Source: Ustulina deusta (Eukaryota; Ascomycota; Sordariomycetes; Xylariales; Xylariaceae). From it: a stretch of 64,000 bases of DNA. Numbering within the stretch: position 1 is the first letter of the stretch; every line of letters starts with the position of its first letter. The notes under the pieces were generated by a model. The model made no database searches. It was not told where the DNA came from and was given only the letters and a program-made list of their open reading frames with translations. Location of the stretch: positions 124,001-188,000 of the forward strand of contig JAJNNX010000051.1 of NCBI GenBank assembly GCA_023159155.1, read 5' to 3'. Positions 38,800-51,300 of the stretch are shown piece by piece. The position numbers were made by a program, and so were the translations under genes.

Positions 38800-41700
38800 A
38801 AATCTCCGTACAAAAAGTTACGCCATAGCTCTCACTACTCTTAATACATACAAATCTCTATATAACTGCAGTAACGTTTTTTAATAGTATATATATAGGT
38901 CGAAATTCGTAAAATAGGCCCTAATCGGCCTTATAGATAGACTTTATAAATAACTCTAAAATTTGCAAGTGCAAGCGTGTCCCTATACAACTTAGTATAG
39001 GTAGCCGCTCATACATAAAAAAAAAATCGTAGATTGGTAGCGCAGCAATAATACATTAGTAGTGCTATATATACATATATAAAATAGCTGATCAGCGCAG
39101 CAATAACAAACCAACTAATCAGCAGTGCTATGCTATATTTATAGCGCTATATATGTTTTAATTAGTAGTGCGGCTAACTATATAATTTGTATGCTACAAA
39201 CAAGTTTATATATAAAATAGTATAAAAGGTTGCTTATATATAACAAATCGACTAGTTAGTATAGCAATAATAATTCTGACTAATTAGCGCAGCAATAATA
39301 TATTAATTAATTAATAGTACTATAATAACTATATAATATATATAGTATAAACAAGTTTATATACAAATAGTATAGGGAGTTGTTCGTACGTAACCAAATA
39401 ACTGATTAGCGCAGCAATAACAATTCGTTAGTGCTATGCTATACGCGTAACAACAAACTAACTAATTAATATAGCAATAACAAATTAACTAATCGGCAGT
39501 ACTGCAATAACTATTAAATATATATAGTGCGAACAAGTTTATATATAAAATAGTATAGAAAGTTGCTTGTATATAACTAAATAACTAATTAATGCAGCAA
39601 TAACAATTTAACTAACTGATTATCGCAGTACTGCGCTATATATGTATTGCTATATATGTATATAAAGCGTAGGACATATAGGTTGTATAAGTGTAAGCAG
39701 ATTGCTATACAAATTATATAGGCAATTGCTTATACGCCCATATCTTTCATACAAACTAACTAATTAGTACAGCAAACAAATAACTAATCAGTACAGAAGG
39801 TGTAGGGCTAATCGGAAGGCCTTTACATAGGTAATTAATATATATACAAACAGGTTTACATAGAAAACTATATGTACGCCTGCTTGTACGCAAATAAAAA
39901 CGTAGTAAACTTGCTAATTAACACATATATAACAGAATAGCTAAAAATTGCTGCTCAACAGCAAATATAGCTAAAAATTGCTAGTTAACAGCAAACAGGG
40001 TATAATATATTAATACAAGCATACATACATACAAATTAGTATGGGTAGCTGCTTATACGCATATATAATAGCTAAGTTACTAATTAATCGTACATATAAC
40101 AGCTAAACTAGCTAACATATATATATAACTAATTAATGCATATATAACTAAATTAGCTAATCAGCAGTATAGCAGTCCGTTAATTAGCTAGCTAGCTAAA
40201 CAATAGCTTCCTTTGGACCATAGGTATAAAAGCATATTTATATACAAATTATATAGGGATCTGCTCGTATAACTATTAAACATAGGACTGAACAGTATAG
40301 CTACTAAAGCAAGAGATTAGCTAATCGGTACACAATTTGTTAATTAAAACTATAAACAAACGCTTATTTATAAGCTACAAATATATTTGCATATAAATTA
40401 ATATATAAATATATTTATATACTACTAAACATAATAGGCCTGGCTAATCAATAATATAACAATTTGATAGGCAATATATAGCGCTAAACATTGCAATAAA
40501 AATAACGCTTCTAAAATAAGGCTTTTAAAAACAAAGTCTAAACAGCACTTCTTTTGGACCGTACATATTCGAACTAACTCCTATATAAACTATATAGGCA
40601 CTTGTTTGTATAACAACTTGTATAGGGAACTGGCTGATTAATAGTTTAAAAGCCTAAAAAATAACAAAAAATAATAAAAAATGCCAAATATGCTAAAAAA
40701 CGCCGAAAATACTAAAAAATGCTAAAACAACAAAATTAACAAAAACGAAAGTATATATATAGCTAACAAAGGCTTGGAGCGGACCTCCCTATAAGCTATA
40801 GTAGCGCAAGCATATTCTTATATAAATATATATAAGGATCTGTTTGTATAACTATTTATAACAAAAGATCTGGCTAATTGTTAATAAAACGCTAATTAAA
40901 GAACTAAACAAAGGATTTGGAGCAATAGCTTCTTATAGACAATATAAATATAAGCAAGTTTATATATAAACTTATATAGCAACTTGTTTGTATAATATTT
41001 AAATATAGACTTGATTAATTAATACGTATAGCTAGCAATAGGCTAATTATAAACTAGAACAAAGGTTTCCCCGGAGGCTGTATATTTATAAGCTAGTTCA
41101 TATAATAACTTGTATATAACTTGGCTTATAAGTATATTCGGGTTGGGGCGTGATTCGCAAGGGCAATTAGCTAATCGACTAACTGACTAACTAACTGATT
41201 GGCGGCTTAAAACAAAAATTTCTTTTGGACTAGAAGGCGTATAAGCATATTTATATATAAAATATATATAGGTCTGCTTTAACAACTTTTTAACAAAAGG
41301 GCTGACTAGTTGACTGATTACTTTAGCAATATAACTGCTTTAGTAATATAACTAACTTAGCAATATGTATAGCTAGCCAACAAAGTAACTAGCTAATTAA
41401 ACTAATTAATGCGTATATAACTAGCCTGGCTAACAAGGCCTAAAAAACAAAAGCAATTAACTAATCAGTACATTATATGTATAGCGTATAGCATACAAGT
41501 AGGAGCATGTTTGTATAGTAATTTATATAGCGGACTGCTTGAACATATATATAAACGTACGAACTGACTAATCAACACAAAACTGGGCTAAATCAGCTGA
41601 TCAATACGTATTACTAGCCTAGCTAACTAACTAGAATAGCCACCTAGACTAACGGACTAAGGGCTCCCTATAGGTCGTATAGCTACAAACAAGTTCGTAT

Positions 41701-42200
41701 ACAAAATTATATAGCAGGTTGTTTGTAGGTGTATTTTAGCAAGGGACTTAGCGGTAAGTACATATAGCTAAAGCAGCAAGGCTAATTAATATATATAGGC
41801 TAGCTTGGTTGGTTGTACGGACATATAAACAAACTAATTAATATAAACTAGGCTTCCCAGAAAGTATATAGCTATAAGCAGACTTATATATAGATTTGTA
41901 TAAAGAGCTACTTATAGATATATTTATATAAAAAATTAACTAGTTAATTAGCTAATCAATAGGTTGGCTATATTAGCTAGGTTAGCTAGGTTGGTTAGTC
42001 TAACTAAGTTAGCTATATTAGTTTTTGTATAGCTAGCATTAAATCTATTAACGGGTTATAAACATATTTGTATATAAATTTATATAAAAAGGCATCAAAC
42101 ATTAGTCTCCGATCATAGGTTGCGCTCCGAGAAGCAATAAGCATATGCAAGCATTGTTACATACAAATTTGTATAGCGGACTGCTCTATTGTAGCCTTAC
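38800..42200. repeat. Degenerate long-period tandem repeat filling element E
   Basis: Phrases such as AAGCATATTTATATACAAATTATATAGG, TCTGCTTGTATAAC, ACTAACTAATTAGTGCAGCAATAAC and CTTCCTTTGGACCGTATAG recur about a dozen or more times, in variable order and at spacing of very roughly 100-250 bp. Copies have diverged by both substitution and length. There is no open frame of note. Base composition is clearly higher in G+C than in elements A-D, and CpA is retained, so RIP has been light. Confidence 0.65.
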
Positions 42201-42213
42201 TAAAAAACACTAT

Positions 42214-42481
42214 TAAAAAAGAACGGGGCAACTCAACACTAAAACAACTAAAAACAACAAAAACAAACTAGAGCGCCTACTACTAGAAAACTAGTAGAAA
42301 TCCTATGTGTGTAAAGTAAGTATTGCTCTGAGAAGTTCGAAGGCTTTTATAGCTATTCGAACCCCCTGAATACAGCCAAAGATCAGCCGGTTCGGGCCGC
42401 GGGCGGCCCGAATACGGCTAACAATTAATGTACAGCCACATTCGCAGCTGCCAGCGGGCCGCTAGCACCAGCCCTGCTGCA
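42214..42481 (-). repeat. Right LTR of element E (5' LTR by promoter direction)
   Basis: An uninterrupted 268-bp copy defines the ancestral junction GGCTTTTATAGCTATTCG that is broken in the left LTR by element F. It contains the GC-rich inverted repeats at its outer end. Confidence 0.9.
42344..42351 (-). promoter_or_regulatory. TATAAAAG box in the LTR of element E
   Basis: On the - strand TATAAAAG lies mid-LTR, downstream of the GC-rich palindromes and upstream of a C/A-rich stretch, as expected for the U3/R border. The equivalent site in the left LTR is where element F inserted. Its TTTAT target duplicate is ATAAA on this strand. Confidence 0.55.
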
Positions 42482-42485
42482 ATAC

Positions 42486-42624
42486 AAACTAACATAACAA
42501 AAAGAAAGTAAAGTTCTTTTTGTCCGGCCGAAGTCCGGCTAATATCTATACAACAGCCAAGCGTGAACTCGCACTCCGTACAAATTACACAATAAGGTTG
42601 TAACCAATGCTAGTTATTCCAATA
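42486..42624. repeat. Right LTR of element D, outer piece
   Basis: These 139 bp correspond to 25044-25182 but are almost unmutated (GTCCGGCCGAAGTCCGG, GCACTCCGTACAAATTACAC). With 31982-32149 they rebuild the 307-bp LTR. Confidence 0.88.
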
Positions 42625-42629
42625 TTACT

Positions 42630-45600
42630 ATTTTTTTAGTTAGCATATAGTTTATTAATATATTTACTAGTTATATGTTTGATTAGATTATTTTTTATAG
42701 CTTTTTGTATGTCTAAATTATTACTAGTACTTTTTTTTTTATTAATTTATATTTTTTTTAATATTGCTAGTAAGCTTAAATAAAGATATAATTAGTTTAA
42801 TTTTTATTATTAAAATATTTTGGCCTAGTATTAATATACTGTTTTATTTGTTTTTTAGTTAAAAAATTATTAATTTATAAGTTTTTTTATAAATATTTAT
42901 TTAAAAAAAAAAAAAGCTTATTTAGTTTATAGTAATAAGTAATATATTATATATATAAATGTTTTTGTAACGTTTTTTAGTTTTTTGTTTTTTTTTTTTG
43001 TTAGTTTAAAAGTAACTTTAGAAATAAAACTTTATTTTACTAGTTTAGACTTTCTAATAAGTAAGTTTTTTTTTTTTTTTTGTTTGGGCTAACAAATTAG
43101 TTTTTTTTTGTTATAATGCTTTAATTTTGTAATTAAACCAAGTTATTTTGCAGCGTAGCTAACTAGTTATTCTAATATATATTTTTAGTTTTTTAAATGT
43201 TTTAATTTTGTTATTTGTTTTAGTAACATTTTTGTTATTAATATTATATTTTAGTAGCTATACTAATAAAAAAGCAGCAAAAAATTTTAAAACATTAATA
43301 TAAACTTATATAAAGGTATAGTACATAAAAAATAAGCAGTTTATAAACTTTTGTATAAATATTAATAAATTCTTAAATCTTATTAATACTATATTTAATC
43401 TTTTAAAGCCCCAAGGGCTAATAATAATTATTTTATTGCAATATTTAAAGTATACTAGTAATTAAAAAAAAAAACTTAATATATTAAGTAATATAAACTA
43501 AAATTTACTAATTATATTTTTAATTATATTATTTTAGCTAGGTAATAAATATATATCTAGTACTATAATTTTGTTTAATAGTTATAGATTTATTATTAGT
43601 TGATTTTTTTTTGTACTATTAATTATTTTTTAAATAATAAAAATAGGGCAGGCAACTAAAGTAGGTTTGTTTATAAACGTAAGTTTTTTTTAGATATATA
43701 TTTTGTTATGTTTAGTATTAAAGAACTTATAATTTTTAATATTTAATAAGTATGTTTTAATAGTTTTAAACTAATTTTGCTATTTATTTATTAGGTCTAT
43801 TTATATTTTTTGATTATTTAGTATAAATATAATATTTTTGTTATAAAAGATATTATATTTGTTAAGTAGTTTATAGATTTTTTTTGTTTATAATATATTG
43901 TTTACTATTATAGCTATTTTAGCTATTAATCTAATTATAAATATATTTGTTAGTTTTGTTATTTTATAAGACAGTATGTTTATTTTTATAATTAGTATAG
44001 TTAAATTGCTTGTTTGTTTTTTTATAAAGAATATATATATTTTTTAAGCTTTTTTTTTATTTAGGTATACTATTATTTTGGTTTAGTTTTTTTAGCTTAT
44101 ATTATTTTTCTAGTAGTTTATAACGTTTGTTTAATTAACAACTTAAACAATTTTATTTTTTTAGTACTTAAAAATGGTTTTTAGTTTTTTATTTTTTTAT
44201 ATTATAATCGGCTAGATATATAGGTTATAAATTATAACTTTTTTTAGTAAATATTTGTTTAGTATTATATTATAAGTTATGTTTTGTTTTTTTTTAAAGT
44301 AGTATAGCTTTACTGTTTTATTTTTTTTATTAATAAGTATTAGTAGGTTAACAAACTTTATATTTATAAATATTGTTATTATAGCAAGTATAACTATTAT
44401 ATATATTGCTAATACTTTTTGGATTAGTACTATTAAAGGTAGCTTAGTTTTTGTTTTATTTTATATTTCGAGTTCTAGTGCTGACCTAAAAATATATATT
44501 TTTTTTTATAAAGTTAATTTTGATTCTATGTTTTAATATGAATTTTGTTCTAATTAGCATTTTTGGTTTTAAGTTATTGATTATGTTTGTTATTACTATA
44601 AAATATTTAAATATTATACTTTTTTTAATATATTTTTTAATATATATATTAAAATTTATATTTGGGTAATTATTAACTATGTTTTTACTTTATTAATAAG
44701 TATAGTGTTAATATATTAGAATTTTGGATTTTTTGTAAAATTTTTAATAAAACTTTTGTTTACTAGTATACTAGAAAATTTTATATTTAAGCAAACTTTT
44801 ACTTTAGAGGTTTTAATATTATTTTAAATAGAAATTTAAAAATATATAATTTTTTTTTTAAATTCTTTTTTTAAATAATAGTTTTAGGTTTATTTTAATA
44901 ATTTGTTTTGGTTAAATATTAATTTTTTGTTTAATTAGTTTTAGTACGGTTGGTATTATTAGTGCAAAGTTTACTTGTTTAATATTTCTTTTGTTTAGTT
45001 TAGCTTATTTTATATAAGTATTTTTATCAAATAAAATATAATTTTATACTTTATGCAGGTTTTTAATGTTATGCTTAGGTCTATTAGTACGTTTTTATTT
45101 TTTAATATAGTATTTTGGTTGTATGTTTAGTAACTATTTGTTTTATTATATTTAATAGTTATATATGTTTTATTAGTTACTTTTGCTTTTTTTTAATTAA
45201 AATAGATATATTTTTTTATAATTAGGTTTTTAGTTTTGCTATTATTATTAAGATTTATGTTCTAAATAACTTTTTTATTATAATAACCTTATAATCTATT
45301 TATGTTTAGTTTCTATTACTTAAAACATTAGTAATATGCTTATTATTTTTATTAGTTTTTTTTGTTCTAGTTATTAAACCTAATAATATATTAGTTATTA
45401 AACTTAATATTATACTAGTTACTTTATTAGTATATTCTAGGGTAACTATTGTTTTATTTTTAGTTGTTTTAGTTGCTTTATTTTTTATAACTTAGCAATA
45501 GTAATCTAATTTGCTATAGTTAACTTTATTTGTAGTAAAATGTTCTAGAATTTTAATATTTTTAATTAAAGTTTTGTTGTAGTAAAGCATTATTATTTTT

Positions 45601-47420
45601 ATAGTTTGGCTAGTTTTACTAGAACTAGTTAATATTAATTGCTTTTTATTTTTTTTTTTTTTTTTTTTAAATATAATATTTAATTTTAAACATAATTGCT
45701 ATTGTTTTTTTGGTTAATGCTAGCTGTTTTTTTTTTTGTTTTTTTAAATATTTATTAATAATTTGTTTTACTACTAGTTTTAATGCAAGCTTTTGTAGCT
45801 CGGGTAGTAATAAGTTTTATAATTATATTAATAGTTATAGATTTTTAGTATTTTTTTAGGTTTTGTTATATTTAAAGGTTTTTATAGTATAAGTTCTAAT
45901 AAGCTTTTTTTATGCAATATTTTTTATTGTATATTTATAAATAAAAAGCTAAATATTTGTTACGTTTAGTCAAATATTTTTTTTTTTAATTAGAGCTTTT
46001 GTAAATATTAATAAGGTTGCTTTATGTTTTGTTATATTTTTTTTAAATAGTTATTAAAATTACTATTATAGTATATTTTTTTATAGAAAAGTTTATTTTT
46101 TTATAGCTGCTATAGTAGATTTATTTTTTATATTGTTTTATTTTTTAAAACGTTAAACCTAGAAATAGATATTTGTATAATTAATATTTTTACTTTTATA
46201 AAAAATTATATAACTTTTATTGGATTTTTTTGGCGCGTTAGGCTAAAAATATCTAATTTTTAATAGTTTTATTATTAAAAAACCTATATAAGTTGTTATA
46301 AATAGCTATTTTATTATAGTAAAATTTTATTTTTAAGTTATATTTAAACATTATTAAATAGTAATAATAAGCTAGGTTATATTATAAAATATTTAATTAT
46401 TTATAAATTAATATTAGTTATATTTGTTAAGTTCTAACTTATAATAGCGGTTTTTTATTATTATTAAATAGATCTAGACCTTTTTATTAATATAATTATT
46501 GGTTTTTTTAAATAGGCTAGTTTTTTTTTAGCTTTTAATTATTAGTAAATATAGCTTTTTAAAGTTTGAAGTTTTTGCTTATAAAAATAATTATTTAGTT
46601 TTTTGCTAATTATAGCTTTACAAAAAGTTTTTTTAATTTTAGTATAAATATTATTAAAAATATTATTTAATTGCTACTTTTAAAATACTAGCTTTTTTAT
46701 AGGATTTAATTTTTTGTTTTTATTAAAAAAGTAATTAAAAATATTAAAAGTTTTTTAGTTCTAGTTCAGTTAAATAATTTTAGTAAAAATATATTTATAT
46801 ATATTATTTTTATATTTAATGTTTTAATAATTAAAGTTATTAAAAAAAAATTATAAATTTGTTTAATTTAGATTAAAATAAGTAGTATTATATATATTAT
46901 TTTTATTTTAATGTTTAATTTAATTTATTTTTTATTTTTATAACTATATTGTTATATTATGATTTATTTAAAATATTATTTTTTATGCTAGTTCTAGCAT
47001 CTAGTTATAAAGTTAACATATTTTGTTTTTTTTATAATATAACAAATAATAATTATTATTTTTAAAGCAAAGCTAAAATATTTTATATTTTTTTTTTGTT
47101 TTATATTACTATATAGTTACTAGGGCCTAAACTAATAAAAAATTAAAAGTTAAAATATAATTTTTTAGTTGCTAGGCTTAGCTACAATAGTTATTTAAAT
47201 TTGGGTTAATAACTAAAACGTAGCAACTTGTTAATTTTATTTATGTTAGGCTAAGTATAAAAATATTATAGCTAAATCTAACTTTAATATTACTGCTTAA
47301 ACTTTTTTAAAGCATAACTTTATTAAAATTTTATTAGTAATAAGTAGTTTAACAAGCTTAAATATATATGCTCCCTATAACGCAGAAATTAAAAGTTTGC
47401 GTTAGCAGGTAGGCACTACT
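42630..47420 (-). pseudogene. Degraded 5' half of element B interior
   Basis: This is the part of element B between the D insertion and the right LTR. On the - strand it should hold gag, protease and the start of RT. The only domain I can argue for is retropepsin-like, near 44480-44640: an INNLKPKMLIRTKFIL-like segment matching the fungal Gypsy protease ending (N-LK--MLIGT--L), followed by HRIKINFIKK. The rest has frequent stops, with poly-T runs throughout. Confidence 0.55.
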
Positions 47421-47585
47421 TGTTATAGCAATTTAGTTATTTATTAATAATAACAATTATTATATAAAGTATAAATAAATGATCTTTTTTTTTTTAAATA
47501 TAAAATTATGAGAACATCTACCTACTTATAGATATAATAAACATATTTGTAGCTATAGCTGACATATCTATAGTTATGCCTATTA
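47421..47585 (-). repeat. Right LTR of element B (5' LTR by coding strand)
   Basis: It matches 20460-20624 over 165 bp. The inner start is mutated and the outer end is better kept (GACATATCTATAGTTATGCC). Confidence 0.85.
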
Positions 47586-47905
47586 TATACTTAGTAAAGC
47601 AAAAAGTTAAATATAAATTAAAAAAAGTCTTTATATAAGCTATACTTAGTAAAGTTAGTAAAACTAAATATAAATTAAAAAAGGTTTATAAAGTCTTTAT
47701 ATAAAAGCTATACTTAGTAAATTAAAAAGTAAGCTAAACTAGGTATAAATTAAAAAAAATCTATTAGGTTTTGATATAAAAGTTATACTTAGTAGGGCAA
47801 AAAATAAGCTAAACTAAGTATAAATTAAAAAAGGTTTATTGTATAAGTTATATTTAATAAAGCAAAAAATTAAATGTAAATTAAAAAAAGTTTTTAAAAT
47901 AGTAT
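47586..47905. repeat. Tandem array of about 75-bp units in element G, right part
   Basis: It continues the array cut by element B: TATAC/TTAGTAAAGC joins the left-side unit AGCTATAC to rebuild AGCTATACTTAGTAAAG. About four units are present before the pattern fades towards 47905. Confidence 0.8.
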
Positions 47906-48123
47906 AATTATGCGTTATTAATTAAATATTTATATAAAAACCTATAGCTAAAGTATATATAAATAATTAATTTTTTTTATTAGTTTATTATTAAAGAAAC
48001 TAAAATATATAATATAAAATATATAATTTATATAATTAAGTTAAAATTTTATTATTATTTTAACTAATTTGCGCTATATTTATATAAAAACTAAGCTAAA
48101 ATATAAATATAAATATTAATTAA

Positions 48124-48391
48124 TATTTAAATAAAATATACTATATATTTTTAAAGCAGTAATATATATTTGTAAAGTTAATAGAATATAGTTTATTTAT
48201 TATATATTATACTTAAAAAAAAGAAAAAAAAGAAAAAATTGGATAGATGGGAGCTTTTTATATACTTTTTTGTACGAAGGGGTTTATAAGTGGTCTTTAG
48301 CCGGACCCCTTAGCTTAGACCCTTTAGCTAGACCTTTTTGTACGAAACGGTCTATAAATGATTTAGATAATTGCGTATGATTAATCTAACA
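48124..48391. repeat. Right LTR of element G
   Basis: It starts TATTTAAATAAA and ends ATTAATCTAACA. The outward end (GATAATTGCGTATGATTAATC) is better kept than in the left LTR (AATAATTATATATAATTAATC). Confidence 0.83.
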
Positions 48392-48396
48392 TATTA

Positions 48397-51300
48397 TAAA
48401 TATAAATTTAAATATTTTTATTAATATAATTATTTTTATTTTTATTTTTTACTTTAAATTATTATTAAATTATTTATTATTATATTTAATAAATATTAAA
48501 AATAATATATAATAAACAAAATAATTATTATAATTATTTTAAAAACTAATAATATATAATTTTATATAAACTTATTTAATTTATTAATTAAATAAAATAA
48601 AATAAAAAATATATAATAATTAAACTTTTATTTTATTTATTTATTAAAAAAAATTTAATAATAAATTTAATATTTTTTATATTAAATTAAAAATATAAAA
48701 ATATATATATTAAAATTAATTAAATAATTATATTAATAAACTTAATAAATTTATTTTATTTATATTTATTTTTTTTATTAATTATTAAAGCTTTAAAATT
48801 AAATATAAGTTTAATACTAGTAATAAATTATATATTTATAAATTAAGTTTGAATTTTTATAATATTATTTTTATTATTATATTTTATGTTTTATTATTTA
48901 ATAAAAAAAAAATTTAAAACAAAATTTATTAATTAAAAAAATTAAAAAAATTTATTATTATTTTAAATATAATATAAACTTTTTTAAAAATTTTAAATTA
49001 ATTATTTTTTTTTAAATTATTTTATATTTTATTTTAAAATTTTTTAAAAGTTTTATTTTTTAATAATATAAAACATAAAAAATCTTATTTTATTAAAGAT
49101 TTTAAATTATATAAAAATAAATCTATTAAAAATATAAATTTAATAATAAATCTAAATTTTCTTTTTTAATATAAATAGTAATAAAAAGAAAAAATTAAAT
49201 ATAAATAATAATATGAAAATATTATTTTAATTATTTTATTAAAAAAAATATAAATATAAATATAATTATTAATATTTAAATTTTTATTTTTATGAAAAAT
49301 TATTAAAATAAATATAAACTATAACTTAGTTTTTAATAATTATAAAAAAAAAACTTAAAAAATATATTTAAATATTAAAAAAAATTATATAAAAATATAA
49401 ATTTTTTTAAATTAATTTTTATAAAATAAACAATTTTAATTAAAATTATAATTAAATTAATAATTATTATTAAAACTATTAATAAGCTCTATTTTAAATA
49501 ATATATATAAAATAAATTTATAAAATTAAATATTATATAATGTATTATATTATATTTAGTGCTTTATTTAAAAAAAATATATATAAAGTTTATTTAGCTT
49601 TTAGCTATATAAATTCATATAACCTTAATTATTTAATTTAACTATTAAAATAACTAAAATAGTTATACTAAATATAGCATATAATTAATTTAGTAATATT
49701 GTTTTAATACTAATTATTTTTTTATTATATTAGTAAATTAATTATATAAATAAAAAATTAAATATAAAAATTTATATAATTAAAACAAATATTTTATATA
49801 ATAAAAAAAAAATTTTATTTTATTTAATATTAAAATAATAAACTTTTTATATAGCTAGTTTTATAGCTAGCTTTTTTTATTTAATTAAAATAAAAAAAAA
49901 TAACTAAATAAATAAATAAAATAAAAATTCTACTAAATAAAAGCTTAAAAAGAAATAAATAGCTAAAATAAATTGTTTAATAGTTATAATTTATTATTAA
50001 AAAACTAAAAAAATTTATTAATATATAATATTTTTTAAAAAAGTTTATATAATTTATTTTATTTAATTATTTTAATTAATTCTTTTTAAAATTATTAATT
50101 AATTTAATTATATATTTAAATATAATAATTATAAAATATATTATAAATAGTTTTTAATTATTTATTTAATATATTTATTTAAAAGAAAAGTTTATATTAG
50201 TTTAATATATAAACCTAATATATTTTTACGAAAATTTTATTAAAATATTGTTTTTTTTTAGCTAAGTTTTTATATAAAGATTTAGCTAAAAGTTTAACTA
50301 TTTATATAATAAATTAATAAAAAAGATTTTAAAATTAATCTAGGTTATATAAAATTTAAAAAAATAGCTATACAAAAAGATTTTATATATAAATTAGTTA
50401 TATAAAAAATAAAAATTATAAAAAAGCTTATAGTTAATTTTTATAATTTAGTTTATTAAATAAAACAATAGTTATAATTATATTATATATAAAAAAAATT
50501 TATATAAAATTAATTAATTTTTTTTTTTAGTTTTATTAAATAAAATATAATTAAAAATATAAAGTTTTATATATAAATTATATATAAAAAAATATAAAAA
50601 TAGTTTTATAATTAATTTTAATTTTTTGTTTTATAAAATAAAATAATATCATTAGTTTAATAAAATAACTTATATAAAATATTAATTAAAATATATTTTA
50701 TTTAATTTTTATATAATATATTATTTATATTTTTTTCATTAAATAAAAAGTTTTAAAATTATTATATAATAATTAATATAATTTTATTTTATTAATTTTA
50801 TTAATTTATAAATTTATTAATTAATTTATTAATTAGTATTAATAAATTTTATTTTAAATAATATATATAAAATAAATTTATAAAAATAAATATTATATAA
50901 TATATTATATTATATTTAGTATTTTATTTAAAAAAAGATTTAAAAAATATAAAAAATAATAAGTATACTTTTTATTTAAAATATAAAAAGTTTACTTAGC
51001 CCCTGGCTATATAGGCTTATATAGGCCTAAATATTTAATTTAGCTATTAAAATAGCTAAAATAGCTATAAGTTATAATATAATAACTAGTAGCTAGTAGT
51101 ATAACTATAACTTATAAACTATATAAACTATAATTTTTAATTTTTAAATTATATAATTTATATTTAGCTAATACTTAATAATTATTTAATAATTATTTAT
51201 ATTTTTTATTAATCTATTTATAAAAAACTTATAATATATTTTTATAAAATTAACTTTTTTTTTTATATTTAAATTCTAATATAAAGTTTACTTTTAAAAT

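Larger units (their letters stand above)
32150..42481 (-). mobile_element. Element E: non-coding LTR element, young, split by element F
   Basis: The LTRs are 268 bp each. The left one is split by F into 32150-32286 and 38241-38371, and the right one is 42214-42481. ATAC lies on both sides (32146-32149 and 42482-42485). The 4-bp site is supported because it makes both LTRs of element D exactly 307 bp. The two LTRs differ at only a handful of positions, mostly transitions, so the insertion is recent. On the - strand the LTR reads TGCAGCAGGGC..., with a TATAAAAG box in the middle, so transcription is probably to the left. The 3.8-kb interior (38372-42213) has no coding frame and is mainly a degenerate long-period repeat. 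It resembles a LARD-type element mobilised in trans. Confidence 0.85.
24876..42624. mobile_element. Element D: LTR retrotransposon inserted in element B, split by element E
   Basis: The left LTR (24876-25182) is 307 bp. The right LTR is cut in two by element E (31982-32149 and 42486-42624), and the two pieces sum to 307 bp. TTACT flanks the element (24871-24875 and 42625-42629). The undisturbed element is about 7.4 kb with an interior at 25183-31981. That interior is RIP-degraded, and I could not assign a superfamily. Semi-open segments on the - strand near 30000, 30700 and 31300 hint at reverse-strand coding. A TA-rich microsatellite lies at 25731-25850. Confidence 0.85.
20460..47585 (-). 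mobile_element. Element B: Ty3/Gypsy retrotransposon, RIP-degraded, split by element D
   Basis: Two 165-bp LTRs (20460-20624 and 47421-47585) are flanked by TATAC on each side (20455-20459 and 47586-47590). Removing element D leaves about 9.4 kb. Coding remains are on the - strand: a retropepsin-like stretch near 44480-44640 and a Gypsy integrase core with its C-terminal region at about 23090-23900. The order (protease to the right, integrase to the left) fits a reverse-strand Gypsy gag-pol with protease, RT/RNase H and integrase in sequence. The reverse transcriptase region must flank the D insertion and is too damaged to recognise. All frames carry many stops. Confidence 0.85.
19649..48391. 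mobile_element. Element G: short non-autonomous LTR element, outermost shell of the nest
   Basis: LTRs of 266 bp (19649-19914) and 268 bp (48124-48391) are flanked by TATTA on both sides (19644-19648 and 48392-48396). Without the nested element B and the solo LTR at 20178, the interior is only about 840 bp. It contains no coding potential and is largely a tandem array of about 75-bp units. The original element was therefore about 1.4 kb, which fits a TRIM-type element (terminal-repeat retrotransposon in miniature) that needed proteins from another element. No convincing primer-binding site is visible after RIP. Confidence 0.8.
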
